Positions 34,662 through 46,657 are shown, numbered from the stretch's first letter. The stretch: 64,000 nucleotides of DNA from Rhodobacter huangdaonensis (GCF_004022465.1 NZ_SAVA01000006.1:1-64000), one strand, 5' to 3'. Program-made: numbers and translations. The notes: generated from the sequence alone by a model not told the origin.

Positions 34662-35078
34662 ATGGCAGCCGAGCAGGTCACGATCGCCGCCACCATCGCC
34701 GCCACGCCCTGCACCACCTGGCGCGCCTGGACCGAGCCCGCCCATATCACGCGCTGGAACTTCGCAGCGCCCGACTGGCACTGCCCGCACGCCGAGGTCG
34801 ACCTGCGCCCGGGTGGCAGATACGGCGCCCGGATGGAGGCGAAGGACGGCAGCTTCGGCTTCGACCTCGAGGCGGTCTTCGACATCGTCGAACCGGAACG
34901 CCGCATCGCCTTCACCATGCCCGACGGGCGACGCGCCGAAACCACCTTCGAGGCGATCGGCGGCGGCACCCGCGTCACCACCACCTTCGATACGGAAACC
35001 GAAAACCCCATCGAGATGCAGCGCGCCGGCTGGCAGGCGATCCTCGACAATTTCGCGCGCTACGCCGCCGCGCTGTAA
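34662..35078 (+). CDS. SRPBCC/AHSA1 family protein
   Basis: A 138-aa protein with the START-like SRPBCC fold of the AHSA1 (activator of Hsp90 ATPase-like) family. Key pieces are VTIAATIAATPCTTWRAWTEPAHITRWNF, the mid section FDIVEPERRIAFTMPDGR and the end GWQAILDNFARYAA. The family binds lipids or hydrophobic ligands; no specific role can be assigned. Ribosome site AGGAGG precedes the ATG. It faces the convergent cytochrome b561 gene five bases away. Confidence 0.85.
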   Translation: MAAEQVTIAATIAATPCTTWRAWTEPAHITRWNFAAPDWHCPHAEVDLRPGGRYGARMEAKDGSFGFDLEAVFDIVEPERRIAFTMPDGRRAETTFEAIGGGTRVTTTFDTETENPIEMQRAGWQAILDNFARYAAAL

Positions 35079-35082
35079 GGCC

Positions 35083-35556
35083 TCAGCCGCGCAGCATCTT
35101 GCCCAGCATGTCGGTCTTCCACAGGAACTGATGCGCGAGGGCCAGGCTGACATGCACCGCGATCAGCAGCCACCACAGCCAGCGCAGCACCTGCCCGTGC
35201 AGCACCAGCGCCGCCGCGCTGCCGCCGTAAAGGCCCATGAGCCCGCTCAGCGGCATCGCGAAAAACAGCGCGTAGAACACCCATTGCCCGAACCGCGCAA
35301 GGCGGCGAAAGACCTTCGGCGCGCCGAGGGGCTCGGGCGGCACCCCGTCGATCAGCCGCAGCAGCAGCCGCAGCAGGCCGAGCGTCAGCACCGCCGAGCC
35401 CACCAGGATATGCACGAAGGCGGGCGGCACGACCCCGATGTCGAGCCCGGTCCCCCCCATCCCCTGCGGCAGCAGAAGGTTGAACAGGATCAGCGCGACC
35501 ATCACCCAGTGCAAGACCCGTTGCGGCAGGGAAAAGGTGGTGGGCAGCTCTCGCAT
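35083..35556 (-). CDS. cytochrome b561 family membrane protein
   Basis: A 157-aa four-helix membrane protein: helices around LHWVMVALILFNLLLPQG, PAFVHILVGSAVLTLGLLRLLLRL, GQWVFYALFFAMPLSGLMGLY and WLWWLLIAVHVSLALAHQF. Conserved histidines in the first (VLHW), second (FVHILVG), third region (LHGQV) and fourth (AVHVSLALAHQF) helices suit a di-heme b561 that shuttles electrons between quinone and periplasmic partners. The start at 35556 is preferred; the longer upstream frame overlaps unrelated sequence including the riboswitch region. Confidence 0.85.
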   Translation of the reverse strand: MRELPTTFSLPQRVLHWVMVALILFNLLLPQGMGGTGLDIGVVPPAFVHILVGSAVLTLGLLRLLLRLIDGVPPEPLGAPKVFRRLARFGQWVFYALFFAMPLSGLMGLYGGSAAALVLHGQVLRWLWWLLIAVHVSLALAHQFLWKTDMLGKMLRG

Positions 35557-35721
35557 CGGTCTCGCTCCGCATCGGCGCCCCGCGCCGGGCGCCTGCCCCC
35601 TGATGTGGGCCCGCGGGCGGACGGGGGCAAGCGACAGGGACCGGCCGCAGTGTCGCACCCGGGCATTCCTTCCGCCGCGATTCCCCTTGCATCGGCCCTG
35701 CACCGTCCTATCCTGCGCTCC

Positions 35722-35812
35722 ACCTCGGGGTGCCCGGGCCCGAAAGGCCCGGCTGAGACGCGCAAGCGAACCCGTTGAACCTGAACCGGTTAAGACCGGC
35801 GGAGGGAAGGTA
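35722..35812 (+). promoter_or_regulatory. TPP (THI-box) riboswitch
   Basis: The element has the conserved order GGGGTGCC, a P3 hairpin CGGGCC-type arm, GGCTGAGA, then ACCCGTTGAACCTGA, CCGGTTAAGACCGGCG and GAGGGAA. It folds into the two-arm thiamine pyrophosphate aptamer. It lies 52 bases upstream of the thiB start and should shut down thiBPQ expression when TPP is plentiful. Confidence 0.93.
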
Positions 35813-35863
35813 TCCGGGCACTCTCCCGGCCTGACCCCGTCCGTCACGCCATTGGAGAGACCG

Positions 35864-36849
35864 ATGAAGAAACCTCTGATGCTGGCGGCCTGTCTGATCG
35901 CGGCGAGCCCCGCGCTCGCCGAAGACAAGCCCGTCCTCACCGTCTATGCGCCCGACTATTTCACCTCGGAATGGGGCCCGGGCCCCGCGATCGAGACCGG
36001 GTTCGAGAAAAGCTGCGGCTGCGACCTGCGTTTTGTGGCGGGCGACGTGCTGCCGCGGATCCTGCTCGAGGGCGACAAGACCGCCGCCGATGTGGCGATC
36101 GGGCTGAACACCGATGTCATGGCCCGCGCCCGCGCCACCGGCCTCTTCGCGCCGCATGGCGAGGATGTGGCCCGCCTGACCCTGCCGATCGCCTGGACCG
36201 ACGACATCTTCCTGCCCTTCGACTGGAGCGAGACCGCCTTCGTCTATGACAGGACGAAGCTGAAAAACCCGCCGAAATCGTTCCAGGAGCTGCTCGACGC
36301 GCCCGCCGATGCCTACAAGATCGCAATCGAGGATCCGCGTTCGGCGATCTCGGGGCTCGCCCTCCTGCTCTGGGTCAAGGCGATCTATGGCGACGAGGCC
36401 GGCGCGGCCTGGGAAAAGCTCGCCCCCAAGGTGCTGACCGTCACCCAGGACTGGTCGACCGCCTATGGCCTCTTCACCGATGGCGAGGTCGACATGGTGC
36501 TCAGCTTCACCACCTCGCCCGCCTATCACCGCATCGCCGAGAACGACGACACCAAGGTCGCCGCGATCTTCCCCGAGGGGCATTATTTCTTCACCGAGGT
36601 GGCGGCGCAGCTGAAGACCTCGAAACAGCCCGAACTCGCGCAGAAATTCATGGACTACCTGCTGTCGGACGCGTTCCAGGGGATGATCGCCACCGCGAAC
36701 TGGTCCTATCCCGCGATCATCAAGCCGGGCTTCCTGCCCGAGGGCTTCGAGACCCTGCCGCGGCCCGAAAAAACCCTGTTCTTCTCGGAAACCGAGGCCG
36801 AGGCGCTGCGCGGCCCGGCGCTCGAGGAATGGCGGGCGGCCTTCGGCAA

Positions 36850-36853
<4 letters not shown>
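35864..36853 (+). CDS. thiB: thiamine ABC transporter, substrate-binding protein ThiB
   Basis: A 329-aa periplasmic binding protein. Signal peptide MKKPLMLAACLIAASPALAE; the family motifs LTVYAPDYFTSEWGPGP, IEDPRSAISGLALLLW and WSTAYGLFTDGEVDMVLSF. It captures thiamine and its phosphates for ThiPQ. It follows the TPP riboswitch by about 50 bases and overlaps thiP by GTGA, so it is the first gene of thiBPQ. Confidence 0.94.
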
Positions 36854-38368
<1,515 letters not shown>

Positions 38369-38385
<17 letters not shown>

Positions 38386-39064
38386 CCTCCTGCTCGAACA
38401 GGGCGACTTCCGGCTGAGCGCCGACCTGACCGTGGCCAAGGGCGCGCGGGTCGCGGTGATGGGGCCCTCGGGGGCGGGCAAGTCGACGCTGCTCGCCGCA
38501 ATCGCGGGCTTCCTCGCGCCCACCCGCGGCCGCATCCTCTGGGCCGGCACCGACATCACCCGCCTTGCCCCGGGGGCGCGGCCGCTCTCGATCCTGTTTC
38601 AGGACCAGAACCTCTTCCCGCATCTGACGGTCGCGCAAAACATCGGCCTCGGCCTCGACCCGAAGCTGCGCCTCGGGCCGGCCGAGCACGCCCGGATCGA
38701 CGCGGCGCTCGCGCAGGTCGGGCTCGAGGGCATGACCCGGCGCAAGCCCGCCGCGCTTTCGGGCGGGCAGCAAAGCCGCGTGGCCCTCGCCCGCACGCTG
38801 CTGCGCGACCGCCCGCTTCTGCTCCTCGACGAGCCCTTCGCGGCGCTTGGGCCCGCGCTCAAGGCCGAGATGCTCGCCCTCGTCGCCACGCTTGCCAGCG
38901 CGCAGGGCACGACGGTGCTGATGGTCAGCCACGACCCGGCCGACGCCCGCAGCCTCTGCCCCGAGACGATCCTCGTGGCAGAGGGCCGGGCACTGCCGCC
39001 GCAGCCGACCGCACCGCTGCTCGACAGCCCGCCGCCCGCTTTGCGGGCCTATCTCGGCGGCTGA
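38369..39064 (+). CDS. thiQ: thiamine ABC transporter ATP-binding protein ThiQ
   Basis: A 231-aa ABC ATPase. Walker A GPSGAGKSTLL near residue 31, Q-loop LFQDQNLF, signature LSGGQQSRVALART, Walker B LLLLDEPFAAL and the switch His in VSHDPAD are all present. It powers ThiBP-mediated thiamine uptake. It ends at the family B repeat, which could also work as its terminator. Confidence 0.94.
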
Positions 39065-39070
39065 TTTTTC

Positions 39071-39112
39071 TTGGCGAAAATACTCTGGGGGTCCGGGGGC
39101 AAGGCCCCCGGC
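39071..39112 (+). repeat. intergenic repeat, family B copy 1 (also terminator-like)
   Basis: Runs TTGGCGAAAATACTCTGGGGG, then TCCGGGGGCAAGGCCCCCGG with a perfect eight-pair hairpin CCGGGGGC / GCCCCCGG. A related copy at 57643-57681 keeps the order TTGGC-AAATAC-C-GGGG-TCCGGGG-CA-GCCCC-GG. It lies between thiQ and the convergent frmA stop. The element may be a mobile intergenic repeat doubling as terminator. Confidence 0.7.
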
Positions 39113-39117
39113 CGGCC

Positions 39118-40248
39118 TCAGTAGATCACCACCGAGCGGATCGACTCGCCCTTGTGCATCAGATCGAAGGCCTCGTTGATGCGTTCGAGCGGCAGGGTGT
39201 GGGTGATCATCGAGTCGATCTCGATCTTGCCGTTCATGTACCAGTCGACGATGCCCGGCACATCGGTGCGCCCGCGCGCGCCGCCAAAGGCGGTGCCCTT
39301 CCAGACGCGCCCCGTCACCAGCTGGAACGGCCGGGTCTGGATCTCGGCGCCCGCCGCCGCCACGCCGATCACCACCGACACGCCCCAGCCGCGATGCGTG
39401 CATTCGAGCGCATCGCGCATCACCTGCACATTGCCGGTGCAGTCGAAGCTGTAATCGGCGCCGCCGATCTGGTCGAACGGGGTCTTCGTCATGTTGACGA
39501 TGTGGGACACGATGCCGCCGTCGATCTTCTTCGGATTGACGAAATGCGTCATCCCGAAGCGCCGGCCCCACTCTTCCTTGTCGTCGTTCAGATCGACGCC
39601 GATGATCATGTCGGCGCCGGCCATCTTCAGGCCCTGGATGACATTGAGCCCGATGCCGCCCAGCCCGAACACCACCGCCTTCGCGCCGATCTCGACCTTC
39701 GCGGTGTTCAGCACCGCACCGATGCCGGTGGTGACGCCGCAGCCGACATAGCACACCTTGTCGAAGGGCGCGTCGTCGCGGATCTTGGCGAGCGCGATCT
39801 CCGGCACCACGGTGTGGTTGGCGAAGGTCGAGCAGCCCATGTAGTGGTAGATCGGCGTGCCATCGAGCATCGAGAAACGGGTGGTGCCGTCGGGCAGCAG
39901 CCCCTGCCCCTGGGTTGTGCGGATCGCGGTGCACAGGTTCGTCTTGCGGCTGAGGCAGGACGGGCATTCGCGGCATTCGGGCGTGTAAAGCGGAATCACG
40001 TGGTCGCCCGGCTTCAGCGTGGTCACGCCCTCGCCGACTTCCAGCACCACGCCGGCGCCCTCATGGCCGAGAATCGCCGGGAAGATGCCCTCGGGGTCGG
40101 CTCCCGACAAAGTGAATTCGTCGGTGTGGCAGATGCCGGTTGCCTTGATTTCGACCAGAACCTCGCCCTTCTTCGGGCCTTCAAGGTTCACTTCCATGAT
40201 TTCAAGCGGTTTTCCGGGGGCAACAGCCACTGCGGCACGGGTTCTCAT
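39118..40248 (-). CDS. frmA: S-(hydroxymethyl)glutathione dehydrogenase (class III ADH)
   Basis: A 376-aa zinc alcohol dehydrogenase oxidising the glutathione-formaldehyde adduct with NAD+ (called adhI in Rhodobacter sphaeroides). Catalytic zinc ligands are in GICHTDEF and LGHEGAG, and structural zinc cysteines in CRECPSCLSRKTNLC. NAD binding is in VFGLGGIGLNVIQG. GTAFGGARGRTDVPG and ESIRSVVIY close the protein. The start at 40248 has GAGGAAA upstream; an upstream in-frame ATG is less likely. It detoxifies formaldehyde. Confidence 0.95.
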   Translation of the reverse strand: MRTRAAVAVAPGKPLEIMEVNLEGPKKGEVLVEIKATGICHTDEFTLSGADPEGIFPAILGHEGAGVVLEVGEGVTTLKPGDHVIPLYTPECRECPSCLSRKTNLCTAIRTTQGQGLLPDGTTRFSMLDGTPIYHYMGCSTFANHTVVPEIALAKIRDDAPFDKVCYVGCGVTTGIGAVLNTAKVEIGAKAVVFGLGGIGLNVIQGLKMAGADMIIGVDLNDDKEEWGRRFGMTHFVNPKKIDGGIVSHIVNMTKTPFDQIGGADYSFDCTGNVQVMRDALECTHRGWGVSVVIGVAAAGAEIQTRPFQLVTGRVWKGTAFGGARGRTDVPGIVDWYMNGKIEIDSMITHTLPLERINEAFDLMHKGESIRSVVIY

Positions 40249-40319
40249 CGGCGTTTCCTCGCTGTATAGAGGGGGCAAACTGAGCCAATCTGCCCGTCAA
40301 CGCAAGCAATGGGTGCGAC

Positions 40320-40655
40320 ATGTTGTTTCGAATTTCCGTCATAGCCACCTGTGCGGTGCTCCTCGCCGCCTGCCAGACCACGACCCGGGAGGAGCCGGCC
40401 GAGCCGATGCCTGCGCCGCACATGACGCCGACGGTCACCGAAGGCGCGCTCGAGCAGCGCGAGCCCGACACCTGCCACGCCGCCGATTACGTCTCGGCGC
40501 TTGGCCAGCCCGGATCGGTGATCCCGACGCTCGGCATCTCGCGTCCGATCAACGTCGTCGAATGGCGCGGGCTCGAGCCGCAGGAATACAACCCGCAGCG
40601 CATCGTGTTCCGTCTCGACCAGACCGGCAAGATCTTCAACATCGATTGCGGCTGA
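40320..40655 (+). CDS. I78-like peptidase-inhibitor lipoprotein
   Basis: A 111-aa lipoprotein. Signal MLFRISVIATCAVLLAAC ends in LLAAC, so Cys18 is the likely lipidation site. A short Pro/Glu linker leads to CHAADYVSALGQPGSVI and a conserved C-terminal part RIVFRLDQTGKIFNIDCG with a second Cys. This is the pattern of the I78 peptidase inhibitor family. Targets are unknown. It is divergent from frmA and followed by a strong terminator. Confidence 0.7.
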   Translation: MLFRISVIATCAVLLAACQTTTREEPAEPMPAPHMTPTVTEGALEQREPDTCHAADYVSALGQPGSVIPTLGISRPINVVEWRGLEPQEYNPQRIVFRLDQTGKIFNIDCG

Positions 40656-40680
40656 GCCAGGCCACAGCGTCCTGACGACA

Positions 40681-40709
40681 AAACCCCGCCCTTTCGGGCG
40701 GGGTTTTTG
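40681..40709. terminator. bidirectional-looking terminator after the lipoprotein gene
   Basis: AAAACCCCGCCC pairs with GGGCGGGGTTTT through a TTTC loop, with A and T runs on both flanks. It lies 25 bases after the lipoprotein stop. A second GC inverted repeat (CTCCCGGGG ... CCCCGGGAG) follows at about 40729-40777. Confidence 0.85.
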
Positions 40710-40930
40710 CATCCGTGGCGCGGAAAGCCTCCCGGGGGCGCGAACTGGGTGGGGGCTTTCGATCGCATCCCCGGGAGACAGCGTTTTCCGCTGCCCCGAT
40801 CCTCCGCGACAATCGCGGCCGGATTGCGGCGAAGGAACAGGTCTTTTGCGGGCTATTTCACGGCGATTTCATGGCGCAGGCGCCGCGCGGCGGGCTTGAT
40901 TTGCCGCCGCCGCGGTGTCACCCTTTCGTC

Positions 40931-41278
40931 ATGACGGTCCAGTCGCCCACGCCCTTTCCCGCCCAGCCCTCTGCCCCGCAGCAGATCGCCTTCGACCGGC
41001 AGGAGCTCGGCGCGATCCTCACCCTTTACGGCCGGATGGTCGCGGCCGGCGAATGGCGCGACTATGGCATGAGCTTCCTGCGCGACGTGGCGATCTTCGC
41101 GGTCTTCCGCCGCGCCGCCGAAAACCCGCTCTACCGCATCGAGAAGCGCCCCGCCCTGCGCAACCGGCAGGGGATGTATGCGGTGATCGGCATGGACGGG
41201 CAGGTGCTGAAGCGCGGGCAGGATCTGGCCACCGTGCTGCGCGTGCTTGAACGCAAGCTGATCCGCCCGGTCGACTAG
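40931..41278 (+). CDS. DUF2794 family protein
   Basis: A 115-aa soluble protein. After a low-complexity Pro/Ala start, QIAFDRQELGAILTLYGRMVAAGEWRDYGMSFLRDVAIFAVFRRAAENPLYRIEKRPALRNRQGMYAVIGMDGQVLKRG (in pieces) matches DUF2794, an uncharacterised alphaproteobacterial family. The start MTVQSPTPF is selected to give the family length; the frame open from 40715 reads through intergenic sequence. It converges with the NlpC/P60 gene, and the two share a CTAG that encodes TAG on both strands. Confidence 0.82.
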   Translation: MTVQSPTPFPAQPSAPQQIAFDRQELGAILTLYGRMVAAGEWRDYGMSFLRDVAIFAVFRRAAENPLYRIEKRPALRNRQGMYAVIGMDGQVLKRGQDLATVLRVLERKLIRPVD

Positions 41279-42101
41279 GCGCCGGGCCGCTTCAGCCCGA
41301 GGAAGGGCCCCTCTCCCGCCGCCTCGATCCGCGCCAGACAGGCGCCGATGCCCTCATGCGCCACACTCATCGTGTGGCCGTTCGCATGGATCAGCACCTC
41401 GGCATCGCAGGCCATGGCGACATGCCCCTTCCAGAAGAACAGATCGCCCCGCTGCGGCACCGTGCCCGCGGGCAGGAACGGGCCGAAGGCGCCGCGCTGC
41501 TGGTCGGAATCGGCCGGGCAGGCCCGCCCGCACAGGGCAAGCGCGACCTGCACGAGGCCCGAGCAGTCGATCCCCTCGCGCGAATTGCCGCCCCACAGAT
41601 AGGGCGTGCCCAGCAGCCGCTCGGCCACCGCGACCGGGTCGGTCTCGGGCGGGTCGAGCGGGCGGGCGTGCGGACGCGGCACGAAGCCCTCGGCGATGCG
41701 CAGGAATGTCGCGTCAGCCCCGAGCACCGCAAGCCGCGCGCCAAGGCTGAGCGCCATGACCTCGCCACGCTTGATCGAGGCCTCGCGATAGACATGGGTC
41801 GCGGCGGCGCTGACGACATGGGTCGGCGCGGCGGGGGCCCCGAGCGCCGACGCGGGCACCCAACCGCAATAGCCGTCCGCCGCGGCCTGCACGAAGGCCG
41901 CCCCCGCGCGCCGCTCGATCACCGTGACGGCGGCGCCGAAGATCAGCTGCCGGTCGCGCAGCGCGCCGGGTTCGGGGCTGAGGTCGACCACCGGCCGGAG
42001 GATGCGCGCGGGCTCGCCCTCGGTGAAGGCCTCGGCCGCCACCTGCCCGCGCAGGGTTTCAAGCGCGATGCGGCCCGAGAACGGGGTCAGACGCCGGTCG
42101 T

Positions 42102-42105
<4 letters not shown>
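41275..42105 (-). CDS. NlpC/P60 family peptidoglycan hydrolase
   Basis: A 276-aa protein. The N-terminal half has SH3-like segments (RQLIFGAAVTVIERRAGAAFVQAAADGYCGWV, ATHVYREASIKRGEVMALS). The C-terminal catalytic domain has the Cys in GIDCSGLVQ, His in WKGHVAMACD and a third polar residue in LIHANGHTM. It cuts cell-wall peptides; no signal peptide is evident, so it may act on cytosolic turnover products. It starts with GTG at 42105, overlapping the aminopeptidase stop (GTGA). Confidence 0.9.
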
Positions 42106-43502
<1,397 letters not shown>

Positions 43503-43609
43503 CTCGGTCTCCGGACAGGGCGGAGCGCGCCGCCCCGCGCCGCAAGGGTAGCGCCGGCATCGGCCACCGCAACCCCCGGCCCGCACCGGCTGCCGATGAT
43601 CGGCCGGGA

Positions 43610-43984
43610 TCAGCCCCGGCGCCCGGCCAGCAACCCCATCGCCGCAAGCGAGCGCGCGCCGATGCGCATCAGCCGCGCCGCGACCGCCTCCTGTGCCGGG
43701 CGGTCGTCGCGCATGCAGCAGTGCTGCAGATCGCGCGCCACCCGCGCCAGCCCGATCATTCCGACCTGATCCGCCAGCCGCTCGACCTCGACCGCGGTCC
43801 AGGCGATCTGCTGCGGCTCTTGCTGCCGGACCGCCAGTTCGATCCGCGCGAACTGCTCGATCAGATCCTGACTTGTGGCGGAGATCAGATGCGCGGCGTC
43901 GATCCGGCCAAGCCGCGCCGCCAGTCTGAGCACGCGATCGGGATCGACGCGCACCCCCTCTTCGATCCGGATCCAGGATACCAT
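43610..43984 (-). CDS. small helical protein, possibly degenerate Hpt-like
   Basis: A 124-aa protein starting MVSWIRIEEGVRVDPDRV. The ribosome site AAGGAGG lies 12 bases upstream of this ATG and directly abuts the next in-frame ATG at 43996, so the start is a choice between them. The sequence is almost all helical, with VERLADQVGMIGLARVARDLQHCCMRDD resembling the core of histidine phosphotransfer domains but without the phospho-His. No motif proves this. It diverges from the carbonic anhydrase gene. Role unknown. Confidence 0.6.
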   Translation of the reverse strand: MVSWIRIEEGVRVDPDRVLRLAARLGRIDAAHLISATSQDLIEQFARIELAVRQQEPQQIAWTAVEVERLADQVGMIGLARVARDLQHCCMRDDRPAQEAVAARLMRIGARSLAAMGLLAGRRG

Positions 43985-44171
43985 TGCCAAAGCCATCCTC
44001 CTTCCCACGTTGCGCAGCCCTGCGGCGCGCGCCGCCGTCCCCACAGCCACATTGGCAGGGATGCCTCAAGAAAACATTGAGACCTTGGCCAAAGAATGGC
44101 GCGGACGAAAATTTTCTCGCACTCTGCCCCGGCTCAGCCTATCTAGGGCCTCGCAATCAATGGGGATGACG

Positions 44172-44822
44172 ATGAAGGAACACGTTCGGCCTCTGCCCTC
44201 GTATCTGGTCAGCCGCTACCATGGCTGGAAGGCGACCACCTACACGGAAAACCGCGCCTGGTACCGACGCCTCGCCGACGAGGGCCAGCGCCCGCGCGCG
44301 ATGATCATCGCCTGCTGCGACTCGCGGGTCCATGTGACCTCGATCTTCGGCGCCGACTCGGGCGAGTTCTTCAGCCACCGCAACATCGCCAACCTGGTGC
44401 CGCCCTACAACCCCGACGGCGACCACCACGGCACCTCGGCCGCGGTCGAATATGCGGTGACCTCGCTCAAGGTCGCCCACATGATCGTGCTCGGCCATTC
44501 GCAATGCGGCGGCGTGCACGGCTGCCATGCGATGTGCACCGGCCACGCCCCCGAGCTCGAGGAAAAGACCTCCTTCGTCGGCACCTGGCTGAACCTGCTG
44601 CGCCCTGCCTATGAAGAGGTGAAGGAGCTGCCCGAGGAAACGCAGATCGAGGCGCTCGAGAAGCAGGGGGTGATCACCAGCCTCGAGAACCTGATGACCT
44701 TCCCCTTCGTCCGCACCGCGATCGAGGCGGGTAACATGACGCTGCACGGGCTGTGGCACGAGATCGGCTCGGGCGGGCTCGAGCAGTACAACCCCGAGAC
44801 CGGGATCTTCGAACAGATCTGA
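44172..44822 (+). CDS. beta-class carbonic anhydrase
   Basis: A 216-aa zinc enzyme interconverting CO2 and bicarbonate. Zinc ligands are Cys in IIACCDSRVHVTSIFGADSGEFFSHRNIANLVPP and His/Cys in VLGHSQCGGVHG; CDSR also has the catalytic Asp/Arg dyad. The start MKEHVRPLPSYLVSRYHGW is chosen for GGGG six bases upstream; ATG codons at 44160 and 44166 are alternatives. A rho-independent terminator follows. Confidence 0.95.
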   Translation: MKEHVRPLPSYLVSRYHGWKATTYTENRAWYRRLADEGQRPRAMIIACCDSRVHVTSIFGADSGEFFSHRNIANLVPPYNPDGDHHGTSAAVEYAVTSLKVAHMIVLGHSQCGGVHGCHAMCTGHAPELEEKTSFVGTWLNLLRPAYEEVKELPEETQIEALEKQGVITSLENLMTFPFVRTAIEAGNMTLHGLWHEIGSGGLEQYNPETGIFEQI

Positions 44823-44859
44823 CGGCGCCGCCCGCACCGGCCGGCACCGCAGCGAAACC

Positions 44860-44886
44860 GGGGCAGCCGCAGGGCTGCCCCTTTTT
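44860..44886. terminator. rho-independent terminator after carbonic anhydrase
   Basis: GGGGCAGCC (44860-44868) and GGCTGCCCC (44873-44881) with loop GCAG, then TTTTT. It lies 38 bases after the stop and four bases before the end of the convergent DUF4139 gene, so it could help both. Confidence 0.88.
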
Positions 44887-44890
44887 CATG

Positions 44891-46474
44891 TCACTGCAGG
44901 ACCTGGTCGGCCGGCCAGCGGATCGTGGTTTCCAGCTTCACCGCCTGGGTCTTGCCGGCGCCGAGGTCGAATTCCCAGGCCAGCAGCCCGCGCTTGTCGG
45001 TCCAGTCGGTCGCCGTCGGCGCCGGCGTGGCGCTCCAGTCGATCTTCAGGTCCTCCTGCTCGGAATAGGGCACCTGGTCGATCAGCCGCACCGGCCAGTC
45101 GCGCCCGGTCAGGTTCTCGACCGAGATCTGCGCCACCTCGCGCCGCTCGTTCGACTTCGAGATCAGACCACGGTCGCCCTCGTTCGCCTCGGGCACAAGG
45201 CGCTTCAGCCGCAGCCCGTCGATCGCACCAAAACCGATGCGGAACGGCGCGCCGGCCGCCACCGCAGGCATCTGGGCGGTGCCCACGACCGCGCCATCGA
45301 CGAACAGCGTCGCGGCGCCGGGCAGCAGCGCCTCGGCGCCGGTGTTGGTGCCCTCGGCGACGCGATAGGCGGTGTCGTCGCGCGCCGGCACCGCCTCGGC
45401 CAGCACCTTTGCCGGGCGCTCGAGCGTGTCGAGGCCAAGGCGCAGGTTCTCGACCCCGTCGCGGATGTCGACGGGCGAGGCATAGCGGTAGGTCACCGTC
45501 TCGCCCTGCATCTCGAGCGTCATCGGCATCGGCGCGGCCACGGCTATCGGCATCGCGAAACTGTCGGCCTCGCGCATCGCCGACTTCGCCAACGCCCCCA
45601 CCGGCTGCTCGGGCCCGATCCGCAAAAGCTGCGGCCAGAGCTCGGACGGATCGGTGCGGTCGGAGGGACGCGCGGTCGACAGCGTCAGATCGACCCCGGT
45701 CCAGTCCTCGCCCGTCGCCTGCCGGACCGAGACGAAGCGGTCGATGGCGAGCGTGCCGGCCGTGCCGTCAAGGCGCAGGTCATAGCTCGGCGTCCAGCCC
45801 GCGTCGGGCACGAAGGTGGTGATCGTCAGCGTGCCCGCCCCCGTGGCGGTGACCAGCAGGGAATCGCTGCCCTTCTCGGGGTGCTCGAGCGCCGCAAGCG
45901 CCTTCTGCGCGGCTTCGAGCGCGTCACGGTCCGGTTGCAGTGCCACCTCGGCGCGGCGCACCTCGGCCTCGGCGGCAATCGCCTCGCCGCTTGCGGCCAG
46001 CACACCCTCGGCCACGGTCTGGGCGAGCTTGGCGATATCGGCGGGCGCGGTGTTCGCGGTGTCGAGCCCCTTGAGGAACTCGGCCTTCGCCCGCGCCGCT
46101 TCGGCCTTGGCGCGGATCTGGGCGACGCCGTCCTGCTTTGCGGCCAACGCCTCGGTCAGCGCAGCGACCTTCTCGCGCGCCGCGGCAAGGGCGGGCGAGA
46201 CGACCTCCGCCGCCGCGGGCTGGCGCTCGTCGATCAGCGTGACGGCGCCGATCGCAAGCCCCGTGCCGGTGACGCGCAGCGCCGCCGGATCGGTGCCGTC
46301 GGGCAGGTTCGGAACGAGGATCTCGCCGCCCGCGGGCACCGCGACGGTGCGGGTGACCTGCGCGCCTTGCGCGAACAGGGTGACGGCGGTGACGGTGGCG
46401 GGCAGCTCGACCGGGGCCGCGAACAGCGCCGCGGGAGCGGTGGATGCAAGAAGCGCGATGAAAAGGGAACGCAT
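44891..46474 (-). CDS. DUF4139 domain (mucoidy-inhibitor-like) protein
   Basis: A 527-aa protein with signal peptide MRSLFIALLASTAPAALFA. The N-terminal DUF4140-like part VELPATVTAVTLFAQGAQVTRT precedes a long coiled-coil section (about residues 90-220). The C-terminal DUF4139 half includes DAGWTPSYDLRLDGT and RLIDQVPYSEQEDLKIDWSATP. The family is exported and of unknown activity, sometimes called mucoidy inhibitor MuiA. GGAGGAG precedes the ATG. It converges with the carbonic anhydrase gene. Confidence 0.85.
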   Translation of the reverse strand: MRSLFIALLASTAPAALFAAPVELPATVTAVTLFAQGAQVTRTVAVPAGGEILVPNLPDGTDPAALRVTGTGLAIGAVTLIDERQPAAAEVVSPALAAAREKVAALTEALAAKQDGVAQIRAKAEAARAKAEFLKGLDTANTAPADIAKLAQTVAEGVLAASGEAIAAEAEVRRAEVALQPDRDALEAAQKALAALEHPEKGSDSLLVTATGAGTLTITTFVPDAGWTPSYDLRLDGTAGTLAIDRFVSVRQATGEDWTGVDLTLSTARPSDRTDPSELWPQLLRIGPEQPVGALAKSAMREADSFAMPIAVAAPMPMTLEMQGETVTYRYASPVDIRDGVENLRLGLDTLERPAKVLAEAVPARDDTAYRVAEGTNTGAEALLPGAATLFVDGAVVGTAQMPAVAAGAPFRIGFGAIDGLRLKRLVPEANEGDRGLISKSNERREVAQISVENLTGRDWPVRLIDQVPYSEQEDLKIDWSATPAPTATDWTDKRGLLAWEFDLGAGKTQAVKLETTIRWPADQVLQ

Positions 46475-46584
46475 GGAAACTCCTCCGACTTTCCCGCGCA
46501 GGGTCGCCGGGGGGCGGCGCAAAAGCAAGAGGGCGCCGGTTCACGGCGCCCTCACGTTCAGGTCAGAAGTTCGGAGGAGCAAGG

Positions 46585-46657
46585 CCCGGCCCTGCGCTTG
46601 CGCTGCGGGCGTTCGCCAAAGGCACCCGGCCCTGCGCTTGCGCTGCGGGCGTTCGCC
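46585..46657. repeat. 33-bp tandem direct repeat, two copies
   Basis: A 33-base unit beginning CCCGGCCCTGCGCTTGCGCT and ending GGGCGTTCGCC occurs at 46585-46617 and again, identical, at 46625-46657 with a period of 40. It lies in the 238-base gap between the DUF4139 gene and asd, next to two perfect hairpins. Both sets may form a compact transcriptional barrier or a mobile repeat. Confidence 0.85.

Noticed and set aside
35083..35940. 285-residue version of the cytochrome b561 protein
   Set aside because: The upstream extension crosses the TPP riboswitch and lacks membrane or family features; the 157-residue form fits the family.
46585..46657. CRISPR array from the tandem repeat
   Set aside because: Only two units with a seven-base gap and no cas genes; not a CRISPR.
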